Of a DNA stretch of 64,000 nt, positions 33,115 to 43,296 are shown in pieces (within the stretch, counting starts at the first letter, position 1; the number at the start of each line of letters is the position of its first letter). Both the position numbers and the translations under genes were made by a program. The notes under the pieces are model-generated. The model was not told the DNA's origin. It saw only the letters and a program-made list of their open reading frames with translations, and made no database searches. The stretch lies in the IMG/VR virus record IMGVR_UViG_3300033145_001320, positions 17,768-81,767 of that record; one strand, written 5' to 3'. The stretch comes from a virus.

Positions 33115-33135
33115 ACAATAATTTTTAAAATGAAT

Positions 33136-33396
33136 TTATGTGGCGTCTACGAGGACAGGTTTTTTTGCATCACCCAAATCAAATATTAACTTTCTGCCTG
33201 GGTAATTGTCAGCAGTAGATGACATAATTTGTTTTACAGAATGAGGCATAGAATTATTTGTGTAATATAATTGGACCCCGCCTTTAAAATTAAATACAAT
33301 TCCATCATGAGTCTCTGAAACATCTACTAACTCACTTCTATCGACACTTAAATTTAAAGATTTATGTTTGATTATTATTTGTGTGTTGTCTGCCAT
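33136..33396 (-). CDS. Hypothetical protein, 86 aa
   Basis: The protein is small and mostly beta in character (IIIKHKSLNLSVDRSELVDV, GIVFNFKGGVQLYYTNN, RKLIFDLGDAKKPVLVDA). It is not recognised. It follows the 205-aa gene by 6 nt and precedes promoter copy 1, so it appears to be the last gene of the RNA-polymerase operon. Confidence 0.7.
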   Translation of the reverse strand: MADNTQIIIKHKSLNLSVDRSELVDVSETHDGIVFNFKGGVQLYYTNNSMPHSVKQIMSSTADNYPGRKLIFDLGDAKKPVLVDAT

Positions 33397-33402
33397 TCTT
33401 TT

Positions 33403-34020
33403 TTACTCCTTTCGTATTAATGTTATTAAAATAGAACTTCTCAAATTCTTTGATTTTTTACAAAACCATTTGATAATGTTGTCTTTATTATATGTTCTTA
33501 AAAAATCAGCAATCATCTCAGAGTAATAATGCAGATCTAATTGTTCCTCAATCTCTCGAATTATTTTGATATCATTATGTTCGCAGAACTTTTCAACTTG
33601 GAACGAGTTAGTATCTGGATTTAAAAGACTCCATATATCAACTATAAATTTTTCATGATCATATTCGACAAATTCTATAAATTTATACAATTCATTTATA
33701 TCATCTTGATTATAGAATGGATCAAGATTTATTGAAAATTCAAAATCATATTTTTCAGGCATTTTCTGAACAATTGAAAATGCAAGTACCCTTTGATATG
33801 CAAGAGGAAACTTTTTGATCTTTCCAATAACAGATTGATAGTTTGTCATAAATTCTGGATGACCCATGTAATCCGTAACATTCACATAATAGAATTGCAT
33901 AAGTCCTGAGTCGATTACAGAATTTCCATAATATTCATCTATCTCTGTATCGTCAATTTCCATTTCTGGTTCTTCAATTGTGTTTCCACATAATACTTTT
34001 AATTCTTCTGAGTCATACAT
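33403..34020 (-). CDS. Hypothetical protein of the RNA polymerase operon, 205 aa
   Basis: It has an acidic N-terminal 30 residues, then helices with many aromatic residues (KFPLAYQRVLAFSIVQKMPEKY) and a basic C-terminus (WFCKKSKNLRSSILITLIRKE). No family is recognised. It starts 3 nt after the beta subunit stop, so its product may be a polymerase accessory; this is inference from position only. Confidence 0.7.
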   Translation of the reverse strand: MYDSEELKVLCGNTIEEPEMEIDDTEIDEYYGNSVIDSGLMQFYYVNVTDYMGHPEFMTNYQSVIGKIKKFPLAYQRVLAFSIVQKMPEKYDFEFSINLDPFYNQDDINELYKFIEFVEYDHEKFIVDIWSLLNPDTNSFQVEKFCEHNDIKIIREIEEQLDLHYYSEMIADFLRTYNKDNIIKWFCKKSKNLRSSILITLIRKE

Positions 34021-34023
34021 TCT

Positions 34024-37000
34024 TTAATCCCTCGTCAACATTAATGATATAAAATATGAGTTTAATAAATCTCTTGCAGGTGATGTTTTTGGTTCACGAT
34101 ATTCGGCACCACCAGTTTTAATAATTTCTGCTAACATTTCTTCTTTTGTTATATAATCATCTGATAGTGGACCCATGAACTCTGCAAGCACGCTAGGACA
34201 GTTATAAGAAATGAATGAATAGGTATCAAGCTCTCCTAACCTCTGTCCTCCTTCACGCCTTTTACCAGCAGTAGGTTGTGCTGTTTTTCCTGTCATTGGT
34301 CCTGTTGAACGTCCGTATATTTTTGCATCGCCCATATGCTCCAACTTTGCTATATACATATAACCTACTGGAACAGCATGAGTAGTAGATGTATTATATT
34401 CAGGTAGTTTTAATTTATATGTTGATTTCAATCCAATAGATTTTAATGCATTTTCAATATCTTTATGACTTGGTGCTTTAAAAGGTGGAATAATAATTGG
34501 ATAGAATCCACTTTTCTTAATTTCAGCTATGAATTTAGTATATGCTGTTGCACTCAAACTTGATATATTCTTACCGAGTCTTTCTGTTGTTTCTTTATTT
34601 TTTGACTTATCTAAATGACCATATACTTTTTTAATTAAAGCAACAACTTGTGTTTTTGTTTTCAGAGTTGGAATGATTTTTCCAAGTTCTTTTGCTATTA
34701 GTCCACAATACATTTCATACAATTGCCCGATATTCATTCGACCTAATAACCCAAGAGGATTCAAAAGAATTTCAACACGGTCACCATTTGGCATTCTTGG
34801 CATCAATTCATCTTTTTCAATTATTGAAATGATACCCTTGTTTCCATAACGGTTGCAGAGTTTATCACTTACTTTAATATCTAACTCTTGTTCAATTTTA
34901 AATCGAATATAAACTCCCTTTATTGTTTCACCTTTATATGTAAATTTATCTTTTGGAAGTTTTGGATTTCGTTTGTTTGTCCTTGCAATGAGATCTTTTA
35001 ACATTGGAAATTTAGAATCACCAACATTAGAAAATATATCAATATCAACAATTCGACCACCCTGACTCTTTTTAATAAATTGACCTGAATGCATATCAGT
35101 AGTTTCATCTTCTTCAAAGCCAATAATATCTTCAACGTCTCCAAATGTCTTTCTTAATATTGGTTTTCCTTTTGCAATTGAATCGCCGACCTCTGCAATA
35201 TAAAGAAGTCTGTCATTTTCAGCAACTATAACTTCTTCTTCAATTCCATGAAGGGATGTTAGTTTTCCTTCTTTAGCAACACTCTCACTTATAACAGCAC
35301 CATCCTCAAAGTTATATCCTTTGTATGGCATTAAGGCAGCTAGTAATGGTCTACCTAATGCAATTGCACCATTAGACATACAAGCACCTTCTGCAATAAC
35401 TTGGTTTTCTTTGACTCTTTCATTCTTTTCAACAACAGGATTGAATACACTCAAGGTATTCTTTCCTGAACCAGAACGAAGATGTACAGGTGATATATCG
35501 ACCGTCTTAGACCCCTTAGAACCGCATTGAATCTTAATTGCATCCTTGGATATACTTAGTATCTTACCGTTGCATGGGGACCGCTTTACGAAGTTGTCAG
35601 ACAGAACGTCCGTAAGGATTGACTCGTATCCTGACTGTACAATAGGCGCTTGAGGATCCTTTAATGGAACCATCTGCTTTGCTTGATTTGCAAGCATTAT
35701 TATTCTAGCACCATCTACATTTTCAAGGAATGGCACCATTGATGTAGTCGTTGACAACATTCCTGATTTTTCGGTATTGGTTATATTTTTACTTGAGAAC
35801 ATGCCACGTGAAGATGAGATTAAAGCATCAATTGTTAGCTGTTGAGCAATACCAATATTATCACTTTCAGGAGTATCTAATGGATCAATATTTCCAAAAT
35901 AGCTTGGGTGAATATTACGAGCTATTGTTTGAATTGCTCTCTTATCAGGTATGCCGCCTACCTTTTGGCCAACAGGAGAAACTCGAGTCATAGTTGACAT
36001 CTCTTCAATTGGATTTGCGTATTCCATATCAACAACTAATTCTGTCATTAAGAAATCGCTTAATACTTTTGTTGATGGAATTTCAAATTGTGCTTGTTCA
36101 TTTCCTGATAATACTTGTTCTTTATACACTGTATATGCAGCAAGAATTTGTTTCTGTGTTAAATGAACCAATACTTCTGAATTTCTAATACGTTGATTTG
36201 ATAAATCATTACGTTCAATGACATATCCTTGTACAACTTTATCAGCCATATAGTTCATAATCAAATCAAGACTAGTTGGAAACTGTTGACTTTTCAATAC
36301 TTGCTTTGCAACAGGATCAACAATATTTTGTAAGTTTGAACTGATTAAGAATGTTGAGTTCATTCTTCCAGTTAGACTAATAATTAAATCTTCAAAGTAT
36401 TCTTTTGATGGAAATTCTTTTTCAATTGTATATTGTTCTGGTTTCCCATGTATAAAACCTACAACCATTTGCTCTTGAAGTTCAGTGTTTATATTTTTAA
36501 ATACACAATACTGCCCTTCTTTGATTTTAGCAAAATACTTTTCACCTGTTGGTTTTGTATCAACAATTTCATATTTTATTTTGTATTGGTTACATGTTTT
36601 TTCAAAACCAAAACTAAATGATAATAAGAAAAACAAAGGCATTTTATATGACATAAATGCTTCTAGATATTTAACACGTCTTAAACTTTTAACATAGATT
36701 CTAAATACAGAATATGAACTTTCGAATCGTGAATGTCCTGGTTTCGGAAACGTTATCGGATTCTGTACAATTTGATTAACAAGACATTTTTGTTTTCCAT
36801 TTAATCTAAAGACTCCTGTACTTGGATTAATACGTGGAAGTTCTAGTTTGATATTATGTACATTGCCAAATTGATCTTTCAATGTAACGGTTGCAATGTT
36901 AATATCTGATTTTAATATTTCTCCAGCTCGTCCTGGTTTATGAGAAATAGAAAATTTTTCAAACTTCAATGGAAGATCTTTTGATTCCAATACCTTAAAT

Positions 37001-38112
37001 GAACTAATCAAATCTTTTCTTAGATTTGTTTCAAAGTCTAACTGTCTTTTCTTAAATATATGTTTTGGAGCTTTTCCGTCAACCATCTTTACAGGATCGT
37101 ATGTTTTGATGGTTTCGTTTATTGCTAAACTTTCTGCTTTTGTAGGAGGAATTATATCCCCCGCTAATGTTGAACTGATTGCAGTTAAAGCTTTTGTTTT
37201 CCCTTTAGCTGGAATTTTCTTTGCAATAGCTGTAGCTCTGTTTATATCTCCACTAGTTCCATATAAAATAGAAGATGTTGCAATGGTTTTAATTTCATCT
37301 GCATTTGCATCACCAGAGACAATTTTTGTAACCTCATCAGGATCTTTTTGTAAGTATGTTTGGATTGCTCCTTTTATGCTAGCTACATTTTTTGAGTCAA
37401 TATTTTTATCGAGTACTTTCATTATAATTTTTGTAGCTTTATTTGTTTCTGTTTCTTGTTCTGTATCAGTCAGGACACCTTTTAAATTTCTTACATAATG
37501 AAGTACTCTTTGAAATGTAAATTCTCCATCCTTTACAAGAAGTCTATAATTTGATTTTCCATTAGTTACTGTATTCAATATCATATCATCAAATAGAAAA
37601 CTTCCATCTTTCATATCACGAACAATTGGAAATATCTTTCTATTGACAAATGTATTAACTTCTCTATTTAAATCTATAGAATATAAAAGAATTTTTTGAT
37701 AGTTGTCTGGGAACTGTGCAGTTGCTGTCTTTAAAATATTTTTTAATAGAAACCCAGCTCTTTGTCTGTAGTTGGTTGGTTTATGCATTACATCAATAGC
37801 ATTTGTGTATTGTGATAAATCAAGGATAACGTTTTTTCCTGGTGGGACTTTTTGGTTGGCTGCATATGGTATTAATTTTAAAGCACGATATGCTCTCACA
37901 AGATCAGGAGTCATTCTTGTTCTTGGAACTGTTGTCAATGGAACTGATACATTCTTAAAATCAATCTTCCTCAAATTCATTTTCGCATAATCTTCAATAA
38001 AATTTGAGTTCTCAGGAAAATATATTAAAAGAAACGGTTCTTTTATATCCTGTGGAAATCTAACTCCATCAACAATATGTGTATATTGTCTCCAATTTTT
38101 AAATTGAATCAT
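34024..38112 (-). CDS. DNA-directed RNA polymerase beta subunit (undivided)
   Basis: The protein is 1362 aa, comparable to E. coli RpoB (1342). Diagnostic segments are in order: IHPSYFGNIDPLDTPESDNIG, ALMPYKGYNFEDGAVISE, DKLCNRYGNKGIISII, PNGDRVEILLNPLGLLGRMNIGQ and GRSTGPMTGKTAQPTAGKRREGGQRLGE, all core elements of the beta family (active-site and switch regions). It is one chain, whereas phiKZ-group jumbo phages have beta split into two or more proteins. The beta' gene is 2 nt upstream. With no alpha, omega or sigma gene in the window, it may be a two-subunit core or use partners encoded elsewhere. Confidence 0.93.
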   Translation of the reverse strand: MIQFKNWRQYTHIVDGVRFPQDIKEPFLLIYFPENSNFIEDYAKMNLRKIDFKNVSVPLTTVPRTRMTPDLVRAYRALKLIPYAANQKVPPGKNVILDLSQYTNAIDVMHKPTNYRQRAGFLLKNILKTATAQFPDNYQKILLYSIDLNREVNTFVNRKIFPIVRDMKDGSFLFDDMILNTVTNGKSNYRLLVKDGEFTFQRVLHYVRNLKGVLTDTEQETETNKATKIIMKVLDKNIDSKNVASIKGAIQTYLQKDPDEVTKIVSGDANADEIKTIATSSILYGTSGDINRATAIAKKIPAKGKTKALTAISSTLAGDIIPPTKAESLAINETIKTYDPVKMVDGKAPKHIFKKRQLDFETNLRKDLISSFKVLESKDLPLKFEKFSISHKPGRAGEILKSDINIATVTLKDQFGNVHNIKLELPRINPSTGVFRLNGKQKCLVNQIVQNPITFPKPGHSRFESSYSVFRIYVKSLRRVKYLEAFMSYKMPLFFLLSFSFGFEKTCNQYKIKYEIVDTKPTGEKYFAKIKEGQYCVFKNINTELQEQMVVGFIHGKPEQYTIEKEFPSKEYFEDLIISLTGRMNSTFLISSNLQNIVDPVAKQVLKSQQFPTSLDLIMNYMADKVVQGYVIERNDLSNQRIRNSEVLVHLTQKQILAAYTVYKEQVLSGNEQAQFEIPSTKVLSDFLMTELVVDMEYANPIEEMSTMTRVSPVGQKVGGIPDKRAIQTIARNIHPSYFGNIDPLDTPESDNIGIAQQLTIDALISSSRGMFSSKNITNTEKSGMLSTTTSMVPFLENVDGARIIMLANQAKQMVPLKDPQAPIVQSGYESILTDVLSDNFVKRSPCNGKILSISKDAIKIQCGSKGSKTVDISPVHLRSGSGKNTLSVFNPVVEKNERVKENQVIAEGACMSNGAIALGRPLLAALMPYKGYNFEDGAVISESVAKEGKLTSLHGIEEEVIVAENDRLLYIAEVGDSIAKGKPILRKTFGDVEDIIGFEEDETTDMHSGQFIKKSQGGRIVDIDIFSNVGDSKFPMLKDLIARTNKRNPKLPKDKFTYKGETIKGVYIRFKIEQELDIKVSDKLCNRYGNKGIISIIEKDELMPRMPNGDRVEILLNPLGLLGRMNIGQLYEMYCGLIAKELGKIIPTLKTKTQVVALIKKVYGHLDKSKNKETTERLGKNISSLSATAYTKFIAEIKKSGFYPIIIPPFKAPSHKDIENALKSIGLKSTYKLKLPEYNTSTTHAVPVGYMYIAKLEHMGDAKIYGRSTGPMTGKTAQPTAGKRREGGQRLGELDTYSFISYNCPSVLAEFMGPLSDDYITKEEMLAEIIKTGGAEYREPKTSPARDLLNSYFISLMLTRD

Positions 38113-38114
38113 TC

Positions 38115-41100
38115 TTATCTCCTACGTTTTTTAGTTTCAACCAATGTTCCTGTAAGGACTTTTTCAAGAATACTTGGGTCACCACCATCATCTGTAATGA
38201 GTCCAGTTTTTATAGCTTCGTTTACATTTTCGAATGCCAGTCCCTGGATAAAACTTGTTTTGAATACAATTTGTTTTATGTTAATCATTGTGGGATCCCA
38301 TTTCTGTCCAAGTCTTGCTGGAATGCTTTGATTCTTTTTATCTCTCAATGCTTGTGATAATAAGACTTCAAGGTGTACAGAATCCATATTTCTCAATGTT
38401 CCATAAACAGCAAACAGTTTTAAGAATAAATGATTTGCATCTTTATAGATTTCTCGACCACCTAATAAACGTCTTACATATTGAATTTGTGCTTTTGTAT
38501 CGTCAGTCTGTATTGGTATTTCTAATACAGTACTATTTGCTTCATATGATATCTTTGTAAATTCTTTTCCTACTTTTTCATCATTATATGTTTTTAGAAT
38601 GGCTGGATAATCTAATATAATATTAAAAATAGAATCATCATATTCAACCTTACATACTAATGCTTTAACAATAATTTCATTATCAATTTCATTATAAACT
38701 AAATCATCAGGTAAAGGATAATCTTCTTTATTTAAAGTCAGTACCATAGGACGTTTTGTAAATAATTCAGTATTATTCTGACCCAAATTTTTCATGATAT
38801 TTTCTTTTGTGGTTAATGGATCGTTTTGAATAATGTCATATCTGATATCTCTATCTTTAATCTTTACTGCTCCACCTGTATGGAATGATTTCATGATTGT
38901 TTGTGTACCTGCTTCTCCAACAAGCTGTGCTGCTAAAACTCCAACGTAAGGACTTTTGTGTCGTTTTAATAAATCACCATAACAAGTATGACATAATTTA
39001 GTAGACTCACATAATATAGGACTTCTTAAATTAACAACATCTCCAACTTTTGTTTTACCTGGATCAAATCTTTCAACAGAATTTCCATTTAGGATATATC
39101 TACCTGTGAATATTCCTTTCATTTCTTTTGTCATTCTGAAACTCAAATGACGTTTTGTTTTGCAATCTTTTAAACTCCTATCAATTTCAACAGTATTTAA
39201 AACATATGCAAGCTGGCGTGACATATAACCTGTATCAGCAGTATTTAAAACACGATCAATTATACCTTTTCTTGAACCAGATGCTGCTGTAAAATATTCT
39301 TTATTTGTTAGACCATCTGCAAACGAACCTTTAATTGCAGGAAGCACTTTTCCAGTTGGATCAGCAATCAATCCTTTTGCAACTAAAATTTGCATTGGTT
39401 GAGTCCATCCTTTTCCAGATCCAGATTGGACCAGATCATATAGTCCTGTACCCTTTAAATGTTCAACTAATAATTTTTCCATCTCTTCTAACAATACGGC
39501 AGCTTCTTCTGTTGTTGCACCATCTAACTTTTTCTTTAATTGTAGAATTGATGTTGGTAATTGAATATCATCTAATGTTATACTTGGTGAAGAAATTGTT
39601 GCAAATTTAAAACCTATTGTTTTCAATGCTGAGAATGTATTGATTGCTTGTTCACGCCCATACATTTCAAGAATTACAGGAATAAGACCATTTACAATTT
39701 TGCTATTAACTTCTTGATCAATAAAAGGATACGATAGTGGGAATGTACTATTGAATATTGCTTTTCCCATAGTTGTAGTTTTCCCACGATATTTAACAGG
39801 GATATATGGATCAGATGCATTTTGTAAATCTGTATTAGTAACAGAAATGGGTGGTGCTGTTCTTTTGACATTTTTTGTGATTGTATATAAACCAACACAC
39901 ATTTCTTTTGACAACTCAAATGTTACGGCAGTGGCAGAGTCTCCACTTTCTCCATTCATCATTTTACTTATAACTTCAGCTTGTGCTTCAGTTGTTATAG
40001 GATGATAAATTGCCATTGTGTCTCCATCAAAATCAGCATTGAATCCGCCTACTTGGAGAGTACATAATCGTACTGTATTTCCATCAACTAAAATTGGTTT
40101 GAATCCACGAACAGATTCAGGTCGAAGTGCAGGATCACGTTTTGCTAATACACTACGATTCATCATTGCTACTTCTGCCGCATCCCATATAATTTTATAT
40201 AACTCTGGTGGAAGAACATCTCCACTTCCTACAGCTTTAAATACAGATTTAATACTATCAATTGATAATTCTAATTCTGTATGCTTTGTTACAGCTGCTG
40301 CTAATTTTGCTTGATCTACTTGACCAGAATAAAACAACCGATGAATAATAAAAGGTTCAAACAAACTTATTGCTAACCTTAACGGGATACCAATCTCATT
40401 TACTTTTAAGTCTGGACCAGGCGTAATAACAGCGCGACCAGAAAAGTCTGTACGTTTGGCTAATAGACTTGAACGAATCAACCCATTCTTCTTTTGAATT
40501 AATTTACGAATGAATCCATCATGGGCAATTACTGCCTTTTGAAGTTCATAATTTAAAAGATCGAATAAAGGTCCTGATTTAGATGCACTCTTAATTTGAT
40601 ATGCTCGTCTAATTAAAGAAATGTAATGATCATTTATTGGATCGTATATCCACATTCCTTTCTCATCCTGATATGCATCACGTTGTTCGGGTGGAATGAC
40701 AGGAACTGTATCAATAAATAGATTGTTTTCTTTTATAGATTGTTTTATCTTTTTAATGAATTTATCTCTAGTTTCTGTCCCGCCTCTAAATTTTATCTTT
40801 GGTAGAATCTTAATAAACTCTGAAATGCCTGTTACTCCATCAGGGTCAGTAATCAATAATCCTTGTGAATTAACTTTATATGTTTCCTCAGTTGATAGGA
40901 ATTTTTCAATCTTTCTATCTAGCTGAAGTAATAACATATATGCTGATGGATGAATAACTAATGCATTTAGTTTAATATATGAAAATGTCTTTTTACGATC
41001 TGTAGACTCTTCTGGACCAAAAATAATTTCTGAAAACAACCCCTCAGGATGCCATTCGCCTGGCTTTGAGAAAAACTCTGTTGTAGTAACAGGAGTAAGT

Positions 41101-41138
41101 CCTTGTTTGAACTTTTTGATATCCAAAAATTGTATCAT
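38115..41138 (-). CDS. DNA-directed RNA polymerase beta' subunit (undivided, compact)
   Basis: The protein is 1007 aa versus about 1400 in E. coli RpoC. The catalytic Mg-binding N367-ADFDGD373 (D369, D371, D373) is intact. Upstream are TDFSGRAVITPGPDLKVNEIGIPLRLA; downstream are the ASGSRKGIIDRVLNTADTGYMSRQL bridge-helix region, a CESTKLCHTCYGDL cysteine cluster and the LVGEAGTQTIMKSFHTGG trigger-region end. It lacks the N-terminal zinc finger length of the bacterial form. It starts with MIQF like the beta subunit and is preceded by the 153-aa gene. It should transcribe phage promoters such as the 22-nt motif. Confidence 0.94.
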   Translation of the reverse strand: MIQFLDIKKFKQGLTPVTTTEFFSKPGEWHPEGLFSEIIFGPEESTDRKKTFSYIKLNALVIHPSAYMLLLQLDRKIEKFLSTEETYKVNSQGLLITDPDGVTGISEFIKILPKIKFRGGTETRDKFIKKIKQSIKENNLFIDTVPVIPPEQRDAYQDEKGMWIYDPINDHYISLIRRAYQIKSASKSGPLFDLLNYELQKAVIAHDGFIRKLIQKKNGLIRSSLLAKRTDFSGRAVITPGPDLKVNEIGIPLRLAISLFEPFIIHRLFYSGQVDQAKLAAAVTKHTELELSIDSIKSVFKAVGSGDVLPPELYKIIWDAAEVAMMNRSVLAKRDPALRPESVRGFKPILVDGNTVRLCTLQVGGFNADFDGDTMAIYHPITTEAQAEVISKMMNGESGDSATAVTFELSKEMCVGLYTITKNVKRTAPPISVTNTDLQNASDPYIPVKYRGKTTTMGKAIFNSTFPLSYPFIDQEVNSKIVNGLIPVILEMYGREQAINTFSALKTIGFKFATISSPSITLDDIQLPTSILQLKKKLDGATTEEAAVLLEEMEKLLVEHLKGTGLYDLVQSGSGKGWTQPMQILVAKGLIADPTGKVLPAIKGSFADGLTNKEYFTAASGSRKGIIDRVLNTADTGYMSRQLAYVLNTVEIDRSLKDCKTKRHLSFRMTKEMKGIFTGRYILNGNSVERFDPGKTKVGDVVNLRSPILCESTKLCHTCYGDLLKRHKSPYVGVLAAQLVGEAGTQTIMKSFHTGGAVKIKDRDIRYDIIQNDPLTTKENIMKNLGQNNTELFTKRPMVLTLNKEDYPLPDDLVYNEIDNEIIVKALVCKVEYDDSIFNIILDYPAILKTYNDEKVGKEFTKISYEANSTVLEIPIQTDDTKAQIQYVRRLLGGREIYKDANHLFLKLFAVYGTLRNMDSVHLEVLLSQALRDKKNQSIPARLGQKWDPTMINIKQIVFKTSFIQGLAFENVNEAIKTGLITDDGGDPSILEKVLTGTLVETKKRRR

Positions 41139-41141
41139 TCT

Positions 41142-41603
41142 TTAGTCACCCATTGCTTTCGTTTTATTCATGTCCAAATGTTGTTTAATATTTTTGAACA
41201 TTCTTGTTACTTTAGCTTTCTTAGCTCCCATACTCATGGGTTTCGGTACAGTTTTTGATAAAATGCTATTTCTATGATTCAATTGATTCAATACTTTTTG
41301 AATATCATTTATATCGAACATATCGCTTTTCTCAGCCATAAGTTTCTGAACCATTTTAAGTGCAATTGCAATAACTTTCGGATCTTCAAAACCTGCTCTA
41401 TTACATAACGGTAGTAGATACGGTGAAGTATCACGACCAATAGGTAACAGTTTTAAGAAACATTTTGGCTTCTCGCCATACAAACGATCTCTTATATCTT
41501 TCTTCTGAAGATATGCTACAGAATCTTCTGGATTAATTAATTCATTCGCTTTTCTAATTAATTCAGATAAATGCTGAATATCTTGTTTTATATCATCTCT
41601 CAT
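41142..41603 (-). CDS. Hypothetical protein upstream of the beta' gene, 153 aa
   Basis: The protein is helical and basic at the C-terminus (PKPMSMGAKKAKVTRMFKNIKQHL). The middle has a LYGEKPKCFLKLLPIGRDTSPYLLPLCNRAGFED segment. It is unrecognised. It precedes beta' by 3 nt and starts the RNA-polymerase operon; a polymerase-binding role is inference. Confidence 0.7.
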   Translation of the reverse strand: MRDDIKQDIQHLSELIRKANELINPEDSVAYLQKKDIRDRLYGEKPKCFLKLLPIGRDTSPYLLPLCNRAGFEDPKVIAIALKMVQKLMAEKSDMFDINDIQKVLNQLNHRNSILSKTVPKPMSMGAKKAKVTRMFKNIKQHLDMNKTKAMGD

Positions 41604-41669
41604 CTAACAAATCCTCCATTGTGGGTGGATGTATCCTATTTGTTTTTTGTTCTGAATTTATAGATACAA

Positions 41670-41698
41670 AAAAATAAAATGGGGGACTTACATCCCCC
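41670..41698 (-). terminator. Rho-independent terminator after the 482-aa gene
   Basis: On the minus strand GGGGGA, 6-nt loop, TCCCCC is followed by CATTTTATTTTTTTG, a clear U-tract. It lies 8 nt after the stop at 41706 and ends the transcript that starts at promoter copy 2. Confidence 0.88.
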
Positions 41699-41705
41699 AA
41701 ATCAT

Positions 41706-43154
41706 TTAAAAATCAGCATTCATTAACTTTGTCATAACTGCAATTTCATCTTCCATCTTATTTGCGAAATATAATGTGAAGAATTGTATCATACTATGTT
41801 CAATCTTTGATAATGGAATACCACCAAGTTTCCTTCCTGAAAGTAAATCACGAAAGTCAACTCTAGATACTCTACCAACATAGTGACAAAGTAATGTATG
41901 TGGAAGAATCTTTACATTAAACCCATAGAAGTCTTGATGTTTATCTGCTGCAGCAATAAATTCATGAACAGACTTAATCTTATATGTAGTTGTTAACGAT
42001 GGACTTCTTGTTGGATAATAATTCAATAATGCAAATAAATCCTTATAATCAGTTGAAAATGCAAGTCTAAATAGATTTTGCATATAAACTGAAATGACAG
42101 CTGAATGTTCAGGTGATAATGTCTTAAAGTGATGATATGGTATTTGCGTCATCTTTGACAATATTGGGTATATCAATGTTTCAGATAATGGTGAAATAAA
42201 TTCGATTTCACTTGCTCTTTCATGAAAGGTTATAATATCTTTATCGCTTTCATCCGGTTTATTATCAACAGTCAATGTTACCTGTTTCTGAAGCAATTCA
42301 TATATCTTCTCATATGCAATGCCTTTCAACCGACCCAATGTATCATTGAAACTATATGTCTTTAAGTTATCTGTATTAATTCCCTGAATATCCTCAGTTG
42401 AAATACTATCATCATAAACAATTGACCCTTTATAAACTGATCGAAGAAACCATTTTACCGATTCATCAATTACCCCAACAAAATATGTAATCGGATTTTT
42501 GTCTTCTTCACACAGGATTAGAATATGATTCATGATAAAGTTAAATATTTCAACAACATGTATTCCGATATCTTTACCTTGAACATTTTTAATATATTCC
42601 CACATAAATCTATCTGTGAGATTGTATCTAAATGTTTTAGTTTTGATAACATCATAAATTTTTCTTACAACATCTGATTCAACAATTTCAGAAGCTAACT
42701 TATTGTAAACTTCACGATGCAAGGTTTGCCCTAACTTTAACTTTTCGTTATTCGATATAGCTGAATATATTTTTAAATAGCACGATAAACGAATAATTGT
42801 TTCAATTTCATCGGGCATAAATAGAATTGAATTTTTCTTAGCTTTAGTTATATCAACAAACTGTGAAAAATCAATTTGTCTATAGTCTAAATATTTATTA
42901 ACATATTCTTTAAGTTTTGGAATATTATCAATAATAGCTTTCGGTCTTAATTCTTCGTCCTCGCAATCAGTCAATAATTTCATAAACCAGTCACTGAACT
43001 CTTCTCCACATAATTCAGCAACGCCCTCTATAAATTTAGTTACAATAAAATATTTATTTGTAACAGAAGAAGATAAGAGCATGAGTTTTATTGGTTCATG
43101 TTTTTCATCAATTACTGTCCATTGTTTCGGACCACCCTGTTCGATTCGTAGCAA
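41706..43154 (-). CDS. Hypothetical protein, 482 aa, single-gene transcription unit
   Basis: I do not recognise this protein. It is mostly alpha-helical and hydrophobic-spaced with no membrane segment, and includes IPYHHFKTLSPEHSAVISVYMQNL and HTLLCHYVGRVSRVDFRDLLSGRK. The start is TTG at 43154 with AGGAGG 6 nt upstream; no ATG is nearby. It has its own promoter copy 2, a structured leader of about 140 nt and a terminator, which suggests high, separate expression. It is upstream of the RNA-polymerase operon and could be a virion-packaged polymerase component; this is inference. Confidence 0.75.
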   Translation of the reverse strand: MLRIEQGGPKQWTVIDEKHEPIKLMLLSSSVTNKYFIVTKFIEGVAELCGEEFSDWFMKLLTDCEDEELRPKAIIDNIPKLKEYVNKYLDYRQIDFSQFVDITKAKKNSILFMPDEIETIIRLSCYLKIYSAISNNEKLKLGQTLHREVYNKLASEIVESDVVRKIYDVIKTKTFRYNLTDRFMWEYIKNVQGKDIGIHVVEIFNFIMNHILILCEEDKNPITYFVGVIDESVKWFLRSVYKGSIVYDDSISTEDIQGINTDNLKTYSFNDTLGRLKGIAYEKIYELLQKQVTLTVDNKPDESDKDIITFHERASEIEFISPLSETLIYPILSKMTQIPYHHFKTLSPEHSAVISVYMQNLFRLAFSTDYKDLFALLNYYPTRSPSLTTTYKIKSVHEFIAAADKHQDFYGFNVKILPHTLLCHYVGRVSRVDFRDLLSGRKLGGIPLSKIEHSMIQFFTLYFANKMEDEIAVMTKLMNADF

Positions 43155-43180
43155 AAAATACCTCCTATGGCATGTAGTGA

Positions 43181-43218
43181 AATAACCCCGACATATAATT
43201 AAATATGCCGAGGTTATT
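43181..43218 (-). promoter_or_regulatory. Leader hairpin 2 of the 482-aa gene
   Basis: AATAACCTCGGCATAT pairs over 16 positions (two G-U) with ATATGTCGGGGTTATT; 6-nt loop. It ends 15 nt before the AGGAGG. No U-tract follows, so it is more likely a translation or stability element than a terminator. Confidence 0.6.
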
Positions 43219-43223
43219 CTAAT

Positions 43224-43268
43224 GGTCTTCCATTGTTGTCAGGGTTGGGGTGATTTCAACAGAAGACC
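43224..43268 (-). promoter_or_regulatory. Leader hairpin 1 of the 482-aa gene
   Basis: GGTCTTC pairs with GAAGACC and TGTTG with CAACA, with an ATG bulge, enclosing an 18-nt C/A-rich loop. It lies 25-70 nt downstream of promoter copy 2. Confidence 0.55.
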
Positions 43269-43296
43269 AAAATTATACAGCGAACAATTCCCATCT

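Larger units (their letters stand above)
32444..33135 (-). other. Noncoding interval: promoter and tandem structured RNAs
   Basis: This 692-nt stretch has no credible ORF. From the promoter at about 33093-33114 it contains, in transcript order, four stem-enclosed RNA units (A 32921-33029, B 32837-32908, C 32761-32820, D 32628-32750), a fifth long hairpin (E 32533-32625) and an A/T-rich leader to the Ro-like start. Spacers between A, B, C and D are only 10-16 nt. Confidence 0.7.

Noticed and set aside
37106-37498. 130-aa plus-strand ORF
   Set aside because: Shadow of the RNA polymerase beta gene.
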